Shown here: piece after piece, positions 1 to 12,257 of the stretch
Numbering within the stretch: position 1 is the stretch's first letter
How the letters are laid out: each line of letters begins with the position of its first letter
Assembly (NCBI GenBank): GCA_964023205.1
Contig: OZ026850.1
Span: 7,947,770 to 8,011,769, forward strand
Source of the DNA: Lutraria lutraria
Lineage: Eukaryota > Mollusca > Bivalvia > Venerida > Mactridae
Reading direction: 5' to 3'
Length of the DNA: 64,000 nucleotides
Program-made: the position numbers and the translations under genes
Notes under the pieces: model-generated
What the model was told of the DNA's origin: nothing
What the model saw: the letters and a program-made list of their open reading frames with translations, nothing else
Databases searched by the model: none

Positions 1-50
1 CTCGGTTTAACGCTAAATAATCCATATTCGACAAGGTTAACTTGCTAAAA

Positions 51-90
51 TCAAAGACCTATACACATACATGTATGTATAGGTCTTTGA
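51..90. repeat. Inverted repeat / hairpin
   Basis: Arms TCAAAGACCTATA and TATAGGTCTTTGA flank a CATACATG-rich loop that is itself nearly palindromic. No surrounding gene suggests a function. Confidence 0.7.
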
Positions 91-1419
91 TAAAATCAAT
101 ACTGACCACTTATTCATATGGAACAATACTGAACCAATAATCGTCTTAATCGATGTTGTTATCTCCCTTGAAATGACTCGATAAACCACAATCAGATAAC
201 AATTGCCCAGTTTAACTCTATATAGATTATATAGGGAAATAATTTAAAACTTGCTATAAAATCTTTATTCGGTAAATGCCAATAAATTACCACATATGAC
301 ATTGTAGATAAAATCATTATCTTTCAAATGGTGTAATTTAATTTAAAATAATTATCTATCTTGGGCAGTATTTTTGCACTTGTATGAAATAGGTAAAACG
401 GTTCAAAATTTACTCTATGTTCTATGTAAATATTGAAGAAAATTATTTTTTGCCAAATTTCAGACTAAAAATTGACAAACAATTCATAAGTTGCCAATAA
501 ATTACCACATATGACATTTTAGAGAAATTCATTTCCCGTAAAATGATATAAACCAAAATTAAATAAATATACATCTTGTACAGTATTTTTAACGATTTGT
601 AACACCATGTTTTGACAAATATTGCTTTCGTTTGAGCTCGATCTTCGGTAATTTCCGTTTGGCCGATGTTTACCGATGCATGTACAAATTTAGCACAGCG
701 GGTGGTTTATACACATTGGAATGTAGATATATCCTTAAACAGCTTTATGGTAGAAAATCCCTTGTAGACGTAAATTTAAGTTCTTGTGAATTTGAAAAGA
801 TGCATGAAACAATATATCAATAAAAATTCTGATAATACCGTATTTATTTGCTATATCGATCATGGACTTATATACATATGTATGTATATATATATATATG
901 CCCTTGATACGATCTAATATTTCTTTCCATTGTACATGTACTGAATTGTTATTTATTAAATAATTGCATTAAATTTTATTTCATGTACTCATAATTATGT
1001 GTATGTTGTAGTGACGATGAGTTGTTATACTTAAGTCTAAAATACAATTTCAGTTCCATAATTCTATTGTAATAAGATAAGATATTGTAAATTGATGTTT
1101 CCAGTAGACAATTATGGCGTTACTGTAAGGAAAGTTTTGAGTATTTTTTTTTTATAAAGTTAATACAAATTCTACTGCGGTAGTAAATATCTCAAGAGTG
1201 AATCATTCTAAACAGAAATGTTCTATTTTGGGGGGGGGGGGTGAAAACTTAAAGCATTCTATTTTTTAAATGATTAAACGAGTGTTTATGATACGTACAG
1301 TTCTAATATTTAATTTTAATAAATGTACTAAAATCTTTACTTTTCATCATGATTGTTTCTGCGCTTTATTTTAGTTCGAGCTGACATACACATGAAAATA
1401 ATAGTACTATAGTTTATAC

Positions 1420-1451
1420 CAGAGACGTATAATACGTATTATACGTCTCTG
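1420..1451. repeat. 32-bp perfect palindrome
   Basis: The sequence reads identically on both strands, with left half CAGAGACGTATAATAC. No loop separates the arms, so it can form a cruciform. No transposon ends are visible around it. Confidence 0.85.
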
Positions 1452-3244
1452 TTTATACATAATATCGTTTATCTGTCGATTAACAGTTTTAATGCAATTA
1501 GAATTGAGCAGGTCTTTTGATTGTTGTTTCGAGAAAAGGTGCGAAATACTCCATTAAAAAGCGATAATTTTTTATTTAGATATTTTTTATATTGAGCATC
1601 ATGTAAATATTGATAGTCAGAATTTTGATTTTGTTAAGAGCTAGTTTTATACCATTGTTTGTACATTATTTATGTTCCTCATATTTTCACGTACGCGTGA
1701 AGTGAGAAGGATTTTGACTTTGAGGAAATTGTTCAAGAAACAATTACAACTATATATACATATATAAGTCCTCGATCTTTGTTCTAGACTATTTAGATTA
1801 TGTTTAAATATTCTTATTACACACAGCCAGTGTAAATTAATGCTAGCTCTGGGTGTTAATGGTTAATGGATCAAAATCCGAATTGTCTTTCTATTTCAAA
1901 GTCATACACGACATATTAATATATCAATGTTTTACTCATTTTATGGTTAAGACACAATAAGCAACAAATAAATTATATTAAATTTTACATGCATACAAAC
2001 TTTCGTTTTCGAATACTTGTAATATTAGTGAATAAGAAAATTGGTTCTCGTGATGTATAACGCTATCAACAACCAAATTAATAAAATAATATAATCATGG
2101 ATATTCGGATTTTAAAAAATTCAATAAAAAAATAATAATATTTTTTCTATAACTGCATTAACATCTTTTACTTGCCAACTACGCTAGCATTTTCTCTGTT
2201 GTACAAATTATACTATCGATGTTCATACACAGATAATTACGTATATTAAAAGCTTGTATAATACCACCCGCGGTTTTATTGCCTATCGATTTCCTGGGGC
2301 TATATTGGTGACACGGTAAATTTTGGCCAGTAGCATGTGTTCTATCAGATGACCTAAAGGGAAACAATCCAATAGTTGGTATCAGCTTAATCAGCTCGAT
2401 CTCGAAAGGGAGACTACTTACGGAAATTGACCAAAATTGTACCATATGCGTTTTTTTGGCGTAAATGGAAACAACTAGTTTATCACACAGGTAAAAAAAT
2501 TAATAACGGCAGGAGTTGTCTTTTCATAGGGAAATAGCGTCAATGTTCTGCATGCCATTGTAAAACGGTGAAAAACACTGAACTAATACATTGCAGTTAA
2601 AATACTCAAGTTATTAATAATATCATTGGTACAGAATTTCACGAAAAGTTATATGGTAAGTATCTTCTTCAAATTTGACAAATCTCTTTGGATAAGATCA
2701 ACTTATTTATTACGAAATTTGACGATTCATGAGTGGACGAAAACCCAGATAGATTGTGATCTCAAAAAACGTGTATTTTTCGTAAGCAAATACAACTTTT
2801 CTAAATCTGATTGGGATGTATTCGGGATTAATTTTATGTCTTCAAAGCGCGCCATGCAGTTACTTGTTATATTTTTCCCGATGCTAAGTAATAATGATAT
2901 CTGAATTTGAGCCTCTTTGACAAAGTCGCCATTTTGACCAGTCGTTATGGGTTCAGTACTTGGGATTTTCTTAATTGATTCCGTCTTTAATAATCATCTC
3001 CCGCTAAAATGCTTACAACACGTTTTAGTAAGATCATTATTTCGTACCGCCATGACTTTGCTTTTAATATTCAATTTTTGTTTTTGACTAAATGGTATCC
3101 TATCCGTTCTCTAATACTATGATTTGGTGTAAATGTGCTACATATCTGTTTAAAAAATACTTGAAAATGAGCATAATATTCATAATTTAAAAATAAATAT
3201 GTTAAAAACAGTAATAATGAACATAATTGACTGTTACTCCATAA

Positions 3245-5558
3245 TGCAGGCGTCACACTGTCCCGAAGTAGACACCAGATGGACACACGATTAAGAAAAT
3301 GTTCAAATTCGGGTGTGATCGTGATAACATCGGGCCATTCGTGAGGGCATATTAGGTATTCGTATGACCGCCGGTGGAGTTCCTCAGGCTTCGGCACCAA
3401 CTTCGTGAGCGGTGACAAAATCTTTGGCATGCCAAAAAATTCCCGAAGGTCCACGCGAAGGATCATGTTCGTGTTGAAATCGTGTGTTCATTTTGCCCTT
3501 CGTACTGCCATCGTGATGGCATCTTGTTTAATCGTGTCATCATCGTATTTTCTTCGTGTAATCATCGGTGCCAATGGACATTTTTGCCATACGAAGACAA
3601 TACGAACGAAACAAGAAGCCGCCCGATTGTCTTAAGAAGGCCTCACGACTACGTGAAGCCCTCGCAATGCCATCGTGTAGCCATCGTATTATAATACGAT
3701 GACATCGATGGAACCACGGTGACGACGAAAACAGCCGAATTTGAGTAGCTCAAACGTTTCACAAGTGTAATGAATATATAAAAGGCCATTCATAGAGCAC
3801 CTTCCTCAGTCAGTCCTGAGCAACTCTACAGAACAGAGGCGTGTGTTACTCTCAACGCTTCAATTAAATTTAACCATAATCCAGTTCCTGCAGAATGTTA
3901 TACTTTGATGATGAGACAACCTTTTGATATACCTTAGAAAACATGATGAACAACTCTTACAGGCCCAGTACATCCTTTTAAAGGTAAAATTGTCTTATTT
4001 CATTTTGCCTTTTCTTGCTATTTGCCTTTTTTATGTGACAGGGTTATTTTGTTAGTGTTTATTACTAATTTATTAGTATTCTTATCATGGTCACAAGTAT
4101 ATCATCTCATCATTATCATCATCAATACTAACATTCTTTCAGTCCGGGATGGCACGGTCATCAATAGTTCACTGTTACAGCACGCACTCGCCATTTTACT
4201 TTCACAGCGTACATGTACATACACACAGGGTAGTAAACTGTATCTACATAGTGAAAATCAAGGTAGGTTTTGCATTATGATCTACATACCATTTATTATT
4301 GACTGTTCTTGTTTGACATAATTGTTTTCATATTTTGAACTTGTGGCCACGCACTTGCCATTTTACTTACGTATCGTACTGATGAGTCAGAATCCCTGGA
4401 TTAAACCCACGTAATACATCATTGGGTTCTTCTAAAACCATTTAGAGGGTCACACTAGCATTAGATAATGTACTCATTTTGTTTTGCTTTTTATTTCCAG
4501 GGCAAGGAAAACCCGAGGCGAATGAGGAAACATAGGTCTATATGTGTCAGGAAATGATTGTCTGATAAAAGAAGAGAAAGCTATGACCATTATAGCACTC
4601 TTCTAATGGAGCTGGGGACAGAAGGTAGGAATGCCTTCTACATAAGCTTCTCCGGGGGCCTTTACGATTTGGTTTGGCGCAGGATAAAAGGTCGCACTGA
4701 AGAGAAGGACACATGGTACAGAAAGCCTTTCCCTCCCGGTCTCAACCTATCACCCTACGACATCTAGCCGGCGGTTACAACTATCCCAGCTTGTCTTCCA
4801 ACTTGTACAAACACCAATTCCCTTATTATAAATGAAGTATGTGAAGTTTGTTGCTGAAGTGATCCAGTGTCCTACTACAACTGAAAAGTTAACCGCCATT
4901 GCTGAGTAGCTCGAGAAGAAATGTCAATTTCCACTCTGACGTGGTGCTTTGAATGGCAAGCACGTGGTGGTCACCTGTCCTTGGAACAGTGGGTCTGTCT
5001 ACAGTAACTACAAGGGCTTCTTCTCATTGTCCCCATGGCCCTGGTCGACGCACAATAAAGTATCTTTGCATTGATTTTATGCCCCTCTTTGTGGTTGGAG
5101 GCTCAGTGAAGTCTGCTCAGTAGCCTATGCTTTCCTCTTCTTAACTCATTTACCGAGCAGCCTCTTTCCCCTATTTCTCTATGACTTAAGTGGCATGTTA
5201 ATCAAATTGACCATTCACCAATTAAATTTCTCACCGTCAGTCGAAGAGTTTTACCATCGGGAGGTCACATGACGCCTTCGTGAGCTGGTTCGAAGGTATC
5301 GTACTCTCAATACGACGTCGTCTAGCAATCGTGGAACCTTCGTGTGTCCTGCGGGTAAACATCTAAATAAAAATTCATATCTTCGTTCTGCCTTCGTGTG
5401 TGGTTCGGGTGCCATCGTGTTATCTTCGAAAGGCATCGCACTTGATTCGGCTGTTAATTTGGCTGTTGACTAGGATCGGGGCCAATTTCGTGCGAAGTTC
5501 AAAATTCCACATTCGTGTGGACATCTGCTGTCAACTTCGGGACAGTGTGACGCCAGCA
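3245..5558. mobile_element. PIF/Harbinger DNA transposon relic with TIRs and TAA target duplication
   Basis: The element ends in long inverted repeats: TGCAGGCGTCACACTGTC at the left and its complement (one mismatch) at the right, with similarity continuing inward to a CACACGA motif. Both ends are flanked by TAA (3242-3244 and 5559-5561), the TWA duplication expected of PIF/Harbinger. Subterminal DNA is full of CATCGTG/CTTCGTG motifs, including an 18-bp palindrome at 3683-3700. The interior carries a decayed transposase on the plus strand. The size, about 2.3 kb, fits a mostly complete but dead copy. Confidence 0.85.
4558..5060 (+). pseudogene. Harbinger-type (DDE_Tnp_4-like) transposase relic
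   Basis: An open stretch at 4558-4767 contains MELGTEGRNAFYIS and a W-Y-R-K-PFPPG segment resembling the N-terminal helical part of Harbinger transposases (family pattern: a (T/W)xR-K-x-IPPG). Further on, near 4940-5030, the plus strand reads [11 protein letters not shown] and [14 protein letters not shown], matching the family's IDGKHV...NSGSxYYNYKGFFS block that holds the first catalytic aspartate, here replaced by asparagine. Several in-frame stops and frame changes separate the pieces. The match rests on motif recognition. Confidence 0.8.
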
Positions 5559-5561
5559 TAA

Positions 5562-6600
5562 ATAAACAAACGAAAATGGATGTCCGTTGTATATCCGCGA
5601 ACATCCGGAGGCCCGCTGTTTAGTCATACCCACATATATGACCATAAATTATTCAAACATACCTTTACTGAAAGATGCATTTAGTGTTTTGTTATTTATT
5701 CCCCAACTTTATCTCAACTGAAAGCGAAACCAGTCTCTGTTGCCAGGCAGATAAATGCCGGTGTCATTGTATAATCGCCTATTCTCATAAATTCGCTATG
5801 GAATTTACAAGGTCCCATCAATCTTGAAATTTAGTGAGGAACATAACCATACCGTGTATCCGGATAATAGGAACACTCTTGAATACAAATAACGCAGAGG
5901 CATGAATTTTTTTCAAATATTTACATGAGATACTAAAATCTGTTTATAAGTAAACATCCAACATTGTTTGTGTCATCTTTATGTAAGATGCCATTTATTT
6001 GATTTCGTTTATTAGAAATCGTCAGATTTGCATTTTAAGTTGTCATTTTCTTGAGAAATGTTGGTCTTTTGTACGCCTACAGACCCCATTTTAAATTATT
6101 TTGTACTGGCACTAACACAAAATTACGCGTAAATGTCTGCAGAACGATAGTGTATAAATGATTTTGTTTTTATTTGAAAAATAGTCTCACAATTAAACAC
6201 CAAAGAAAACATGTACAAAATGGTATGGATCAAGTAAACGCCATCATGAAAAACACATGGATAAAAAGAACGCACAAATGGATAAATATCAACGTGGTCA
6301 CAGTGACTTTCATTATTTATAGTTTTATAGCAAATCACACATGTTGCATTTATTTTCTTTATCTTTTATATGACAGAACATCTATAGGATGATTGAGTCT
6401 GTTTCTGAGATTTGTGTCTTGTAATTTCTTGACTTTGTAGGACTTTTTCTTTACAGTAGGTACATTTGAAGACTCTGATTTTTTAAAGGTATGCTATCAT
6501 ATAAAGACACTCAACATGTTCTTTATATAACAAATATTTTCTTTCAATACTATAAGTCAATTCATAAAAATGTTCATAATACATTTATCCTGGAGGACAT
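5562..6600. other. No recognisable feature
   Basis: AT-rich sequence between the Harbinger relic and the LINE fragment. Overlapping short open frames on both strands at 6123-6392 show no family motif. Confidence 0.5.
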
Positions 6601-6829
6601 GCCCTGTCACATCCTATTTGTATATGGATCCTTTCGAATATAGCACCTCGGGGTAGCTGTATTCGGTGAATAGCACTGTTTTTTAAACTGGGGAGTTGTA
6701 TACGGAAAGCATGTACAATGTCGATTACAGCGGAACGACTGGTGTGGCTGATGAGATATCTCCTTGATATTTGAATGCCGCTCTTGAGAGATTGTAATGT
6801 ACATGGTGTTATTCAATGTGTGCTGACTT

Positions 6830-7640
6830 ACATAGTCCTCTTCCGACCCATGGGGGAACATTTGTTATCCACCACTCTACGCCATCTGGGCCGGACCTGA
6901 GTCCTTGTTTTTGCCTCATTCCAGGACATGAAGACAGTCTTTAGTTCCTTGTCCAGCGTTCTTCTCTAAGTCAGAACAGGTCTATCTAGTCTTCTCTTGA
7001 CCTGTGGGTTCCTGTCAAGAGATTGGTAGACAATAATTTGTGGGTATTTGTGAATGGTGGTCCTATCCATTGCCATTCCCCATCTTGATAGTTTCTTCGA
7101 TGAGGACTTGCTAAAGTTCTTATCCACATGTCCTTAAGCTTTTTGTAATCTTTTTCTGGCCAGCGGATTTGAAAAAACTGTCGCAGACATGTATTCACAA
7201 AGACCTTCATTTTCTCGTCTAGTGTTTTGGTACGTCTCCCCGTCTCTGATCCGTAGAGTAAGATGGAGATCACATTGACCTTAGGGCGGTGAAGACGTAC
7301 CTGGCTTTCCCGATTCTAGACCGACTGTCTTTTTCTGTTCCGCTCGATGTGCTGGTGGTGCTTCCTAGGTAGGTGAAGCTGCTGACATCTTCTATTAGGT
7401 TGTCTTGAATGGTGAAGGGTGGCTGAATCGCTGTATTAATCCTTCATGGACTTGGTCTTGCCTGCATTGATTGTCAGTCTGTAGATTGCTCAACCCGTTG
7501 AAGACGGTTAGTCAGTTTTCTCCTGCATCTGGTGGAAGTTGTAGAACATTAGGCGGATGTCAGCATCGAAGTCCGTCCAGATCTACTTTGTGAAGGTCCA
7601 CTGGAGGCCGCATGGTACATTGATGGTTGTCTTCATTATA
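6830..7640 (-). pseudogene. LINE reverse transcriptase 3' fragment (RTE-like), decayed
   Basis: Read on the minus strand this is the C-terminal part of a LINE reverse transcriptase. In order it shows a QWTFTK segment and a damaged FADD box reading FDADIRL (about 7560-7610), QEKTD, LTINAGKTKSM (about 7450), the ILLYGSETGRRT block (about 7240-7270), a CLRQFFQIRWPEK segment, an EWQWIG motif and, after further stops, KNAGQGTKDC and a terminal VEWW. Stops and frame changes are frequent. The 5' part is missing, and the fragment abuts the gypsy relic on the opposite strand near 7650-7700. Confidence 0.85.
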
Positions 7641-7699
7641 CAACTTCACAATCGACTAAACGGTCAGAACACTCAAAATCATTGTTTAACAAACTACCT

Positions 7700-9404
7700 A
7701 AGTACACGACATGCGCAAACATATTATAACCCTAAGGTGCCTCTTGTCCTAGAAGTTGATGCTTCAAAGTATGGGATAGGTGCCTGCATTATGCAAGAAG
7801 GCCGACCTATTGCCTTTGCTTCGAAAAGTTTAACACAAGCGGAAATAGGTTACGCTCAAATAGAAAAAGAGCTATTAGATATTTTGTTCGGTTGCAAACG
7901 GTTCCATCAGTTTACCTATGGCAGACAAGTCAGGGTACATTCTGATCATAAACCAAATTCTTCAATCATGAAGAAACCCCTGTCAGCAACACCACCGAGA
8001 CTTCAACTTCAAAAATATGAATTAGATGTACATCACGTTAGTGGTAAAGACATACCAGTGAGTGATTGTTTATCGCGACAATTTCTTCCAAACACATTTC
8101 CAGACCTAATACAAGGTTTAGATCTGCACGTACATGCTATTAAACAGCAGCTATTCATAACAGATACGCGCCTGGATTCTATCAGTAATGCGTTAAACAT
8201 GGACACTCAGATGATAAAATTGAAAGAGACTATATCAGATGGTTGGCCAGAATCAAGGTCTGCTTGCGATACATTAGTGTTAGAATGTTGGAACCATAGA
8301 GATGAGTTATCAATCGAAGATAACTTAATTTTCAGAGGTCAAACAATCCTTATTCCAAAATGTCTTAGAAATAAAATGCTTTCAAAAGTACACACAGGTC
8401 ACTTGGGGGTTACGAAAACTCTCGAACGCACTGAAGATAGCATTATTTGGCCCGGCATGTCCAAACAGGTTACAGAACACGTGTTAAGATGCCCAATCTG
8501 TCTTACACATAGAGATTCGAACGCGAAAGAGCCTATGATCTCAACAGAATTTCCCGATAGGCCATACCAAAAAATTGGTACAGATATTTTCACACTTGAT
8601 GACAAGAACTATCTACTAACCATAGATTATTATAGTCGATTTTTCGAAACTGATTATTTACCAAACATGCAATCAAGTACAGTAATTCAAAAGTTACAAG
8701 TTCATTTATCACGTAATAGCATCTGTGACACTTTAGTTAGTGACAATGCAAGACAATTCACATCACATGAATTCAAACAGTTCGCCAAGGACTGGAATTT
8801 TGAACACATAACTTCATCCCCATACCATCCCAGAGGAAACTCAAAGTCGGAAAAGGGAGTAGGGATAGCTAAAAAGCTATTGAAAAAAGCTAAATCCAGT
8901 GGTCAAAATCCATACATAGTACTTCTTGAGTACAGGAATACCCCATTAGATTGTGGATATTCTCCAGCTCAGTTATTGTTAGCTAGAAGAACTAAATCAA
9001 GTATACCTACCAGCAACAAAACATTACAACCTCAAAATGATAAAACATCAAAACAATTAAAACCTCTTCATGTCAATGATTCTGTGAGAATTCAGTTTGA
9101 TAAAATCTGGAAACCAGCCAAAGTAATTTGTGTTCATGATAATAGGTCATAACACTGTTCAAACTGATGGTAGTTCTATTTACAGGAGAAATAGGCAGTT
9201 ATTGCCTAAGACCAATGAACCAGTTCCCGACATTCATCCATTCAATATGGAGATGTTAGATAACCCTATTCAAAATGAGCCCCAAACCTCAGTATCATCT
9301 AATACAAATGACTAGAAAATACCCGAGAGTAATCCTTATAAAACACGGTCTGGTAGAGTTGTGAAAGCCAATAAGCGCTATGATAGCAGTGATTGGAGAA
9401 CATA
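7700..9404 (+). pseudogene. pol: Ty3/gypsy pol fragment: RNase H and integrase
   Basis: Homology starts near 7700, not at the ATG at 7557, whose first ~45 codons are antisense to the LINE fragment. RNase H follows with its acidic residues visible in EVDASKYG, IEKELL and HSDHK, and a small deletion before the LQKYELDV block. Integrase has the HTGH...CPIC zinc-binding region, then GTDIF, VSDNARQF (usually SDNGxQF) and NSKSEKG, so the D-D-E residues remain. A stop at 9152 is bypassed by a frame change near 9130. The C-terminal tail then runs to about 9404 (after a stop at 9313) and ends with the SGRVVK...RYDSSDW motif. Gag, protease and reverse transcriptase are absent. Confidence 0.9.
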
Positions 9405-9609
9405 GTCTATTATATTAAATAAAATTTGAGTGAGCATAGTCATACATGCATTTTATTGTGTTTAATAAAGGAAATTATTATAACTGATATTGAAGTGATA
9501 TAATTAGAAAAATACAAATGAATTTATTACTTTTATCAATGTACTAGAAAATGTTATTTGAATTTAAAACAACTGCAAGTGTTTAAGACGGACTGATATC
9601 ATATCTTTC

Positions 9610-9622
9610 AAAAGGAGGGAAA
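9610..9622 (+). other. Polypurine tract of the gypsy element
   Basis: AAAAGGAGGGAAA lies immediately before the TG that opens the putative 3' LTR, as expected for plus-strand priming in Ty3/gypsy elements. Confidence 0.75.
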
Positions 9623-9806
9623 TGTAGTATATTGACCTTTATACAATCTTGATGAAGACTATAGTTTACGATGCTCGTCCTGTATTAACTTTCCTGTAAT
9701 TGTATACATGTAATCACTTCTTGGACAGACAAATAAAGAGTAAGATCACACATTGTGTTCGTCTCATTTGAGAACTTTATTTATCATCGATTATTAATAT
9801 ACACAA
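9623..9806 (+). repeat. Putative 3' LTR of the gypsy relic (right end uncertain)
   Basis: It begins TGTAGTATATTGACC right after the polypurine tract and contains AATAAA near 9731, a likely poly(A) signal. The end was placed at a CACA near 9806 only by analogy. No 5' LTR exists in the window to define the boundary. Confidence 0.5.
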
Positions 9807-10025
9807 GTTTATTAGTAAACATAAACATACAACATCAATAAAGACGAACACGACGGCGAACTAAATTCTATATCCATTTTTACCGGGATTATACTTACTC
9901 TCATATATTGACGAAATAATTGACGAAATGTCGACGGTAATCTTCTTGTTTATGTTCGTAGGCAATGGCCGATAGGCACCTTAGTGTGTGGTCATGTGAC
10001 TCGAAGACTGCGCGGAAGAATTTAA

Positions 10026-10357
10026 AGTCCCATTAGCTTTTTGCTATAAAAACAAATATGCAAAAACATTCCATTGCTGATATTATCCCAAGATAATTAT
10101 TACCGACGAAACAAGCCTTTTTTCTTCTAAAACACTCATTTCACTGTGATTTTTGCTTTTGTAAACTTGAAATATGTAGAGCGCGTGACGTCACTTTACG
10201 ACGTTTGCATAACTTGACTGCGGAAAAACACAGCTGTTCTATAAATAGTATTTATTTCAATGATATGCGCGGGAGGAAAATACACAGGATTCCTCTGTTA
10301 TAGAACAAACAGAACATATTAGGACCAATAAATGTACATGTATATGCTTATGGGACT
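10026..10357. mobile_element. 332-bp MITE bounded by TTAA (piggyBac-like)
   Basis: The ends AGTCCCATTAGC and GCTTATGGGACT are inverted repeats with one mismatch. Each is flanked by TTAA (10022-10025 and 10358-10361), the target of piggyBac-type transposases. There is no coding capacity. It contains a palindromic CRE-type octamer TGACGTCA at 10186-10193. The TIR does not start with the CCC usual in many piggyBac elements, so the superfamily is tentative. Confidence 0.65.
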
Positions 10358-10753
10358 TTAAGTAGTGCACTATAAACACACAAAATAACGTAAGATACTG
10401 CGATAATTACGAGATAAAACTGCATAATTTGGTATTTTGAATATATATACAAATAATTGAAAATAAATATTTTTATTTTGAAAAACGAGTTGAGCATTTT
10501 TTCCGAAAGTAGTTCTGGTAGAGATTTACGACTGTCGATTTATAGTTTATTAAATGTGCATTCGGTTTTGTTCGGTTTTTTTTTCGTTTTGTTCTGTGTA
10601 TTTTCGTGTTTTGAGTGTCGTTTGTTTTGTTTTGTTTGATTGGATTTGTTTAAACAAAAGCACTGTGAACGATTGATAAATCAATCGTCACAAAAATAAG
10701 CCGTTAAGTTACAGAGTTTAAGAGTTTAAGTTTATTGGTATTATCGGCATATA

Positions 10754-10996
10754 ATGCCTCTGACCACGAGAGCTAGAGAAACCCTAGTGGCGAGATTGCG
10801 TGAAATGTCAGATAATGCTGATTTCGGTCTGCATTTGTTAAGATCGGGTGGTTGTACTGTTGCTGATAGCGCAGGGTGTCGGATACAGATATTGAAAGCG
10901 CGACGGTAGATGTAAAAGTGATAGTAGCAAAGATGGCTATATGTTGCCGATTCTTTAGATATTAGATTAGCCGTTACCAAGCAGTTAGGTTTGTAA
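10754..10996 (+). pseudogene. Tyrosine recombinase C-terminal relic (DIRS/Ngaro- or Crypton-like)
   Basis: The plus strand from the ATG reads TRARETLVARLREM...DFGLHLLRSGG, the H-x-x-R box of tyrosine recombinases found in DIRS-like retroelements and Cryptons. After a frame disruption around 10875-10935 it resumes as KSDSSKDGY then VADSLDIRLAVTKQLGL and a stop, the usual end of these enzymes, with the nucleophilic tyrosine in GYV. Only about the last 80 residues remain and two frame changes break them. Direct repeats downstream favour a DIRS/Ngaro-like source. Motif-based identification. Confidence 0.7.
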
Positions 10997-11047
10997 AATA
11001 TTAACTGTCTGTTTCGCTACTCCAGCCCGTTTTTTGTTGTTGGGTCT

Positions 11048-11113
11048 ACGTATCCCGTCTGGTCATTCATTATACAAAGTTGTTTGTTGTTATTGTAGTG
11101 TAGGAAAGACTTT
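11048..11113 (+). repeat. Direct repeat copy 1 downstream of the recombinase relic
   Basis: It starts ACGTATCCCGTCTGGTCATT and ends GTGTAGGAAAGACTTT. It matches 11996-12061 with few differences. Such repeats downstream of a tyrosine recombinase resemble the split repeats of Ngaro/DIRS elements. Confidence 0.75.
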
Positions 11114-11995
11114 TAATTTTACGCATTTCGCTAAGAATAGCGTAAAATGTTTGTCTTTGCGTTACGTATTCACTACAGTGATACGTTGGTCGATGGATTT
11201 TCGTGTTTTTCGTGCGTATGGGAGTTGTTAATTATTAAAGAACGTGTGTGTTGGTCATTAAGAGCAGTTCACAACTCGATTTTCTTTTTTATTTGAATAT
11301 ATAGAAATCAAAATTATGATAATCACCTTGATGATACTTTATTGTTACATGTAATGATCAATTGTTATCATTGATATTTTTACGTCACATATTCACACAT
11401 TTTTATTAAAAGTCCATATACAAGCTAACAAGTTGTATGTCCTTAAGTTCTTACTAGCATCAATAATTGGAATCTCTGATTAATTATTTATACATTGTAT
11501 TACATATAGATATGCCCTCTGCATTAGTAGTCGATGTAAGCAGTTAGTCTTTAACAATGCATGGAGAGTTTATATCATTGTTATAATCATCATGTTTAAG
11601 AATGAGGTCCGACATTCATCGATTCGACACACATTTGTTTATCCATTTGTATTTGGCAAACGGACACAGGATTCCTTTTATACAGTTTACATAAATACGG
11701 TTAAATACAGTTTTCTTTGCTTATAAAATAAGTATTTTATCTCTGGTTGTTCCTGGGCGAGTCGAATCGATACATTTACATGTTTCATTTCGTTTCTGTT
11801 AATTAGAATCATTAAGTATTTTGTAGTGTATTGAAACAAACCAGAATTTATGTTAGACGTGTACGATGTACGTACTATTAATGATACTACATGTACTTAT
11901 ATGTATTCATTTTCAGTATGGTAATTAATTTGTATTTTAACCTGTTACCATACATTGTATGCTTGTATTCCGGCGACTTGTTTGCTCTGAAATAA

Positions 11996-12061
11996 ACGTA
12001 TCCCGTCTGGTCATTCATTCTAAAAAGTTGTGTTTGTTGTTATTGTAGTGTAGGAAAGACT
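11996..12061 (+). repeat. Direct repeat copy 2 downstream of the recombinase relic
   Basis: Second copy of the 11048-11113 repeat, about 0.95 kb away in the same orientation. The spacer has no gene. Confidence 0.75.
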
Positions 12062-12257
12062 TACGAAAAATACACGCTTTGCGACAACAATCTAGATCTA
12101 GGATTAAAACGAGTTTTCGTCCATTTATGTACCGTCGGATTTCAACATTAATAAATGGATTTTATCCTAAGAAATTGGTCAAATTACAAGGGGATACTTA
12201 CTATCTTACTTTTCGTGGAGCTCTACACCAATAAAATGATTAGTAATTTGTGAATAT

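Larger units (their letters stand above)
1..3241. other. AT-rich stretch without a recognisable gene
   Basis: The short open frames here (for example 632-823 plus and 2179-2445 minus) have no recognisable motif or splice context. Visible structure is limited to a hairpin at 51-90, a pair of diverged direct repeats (about 278-400 and 490-605, both starting TGCCAATAAATTACCACATA), a G11 run near 1231 and a 32-bp palindrome at 1420-1451. Confidence 0.6.

Noticed and set aside
632..823. 63-codon open frame near the left edge
   Set aside because: No recognisable motif, splice context or promoter; length is expected by chance.
3071..3466. 131-codon minus-strand frame
   Set aside because: It spans the Harbinger left inverted repeat and flanking DNA; no motif.
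7557..7700. N-terminal part of the 531-codon gypsy frame as coding
   Set aside because: The opposite strand is clearly LINE reverse transcriptase here; the start codon is incidental.
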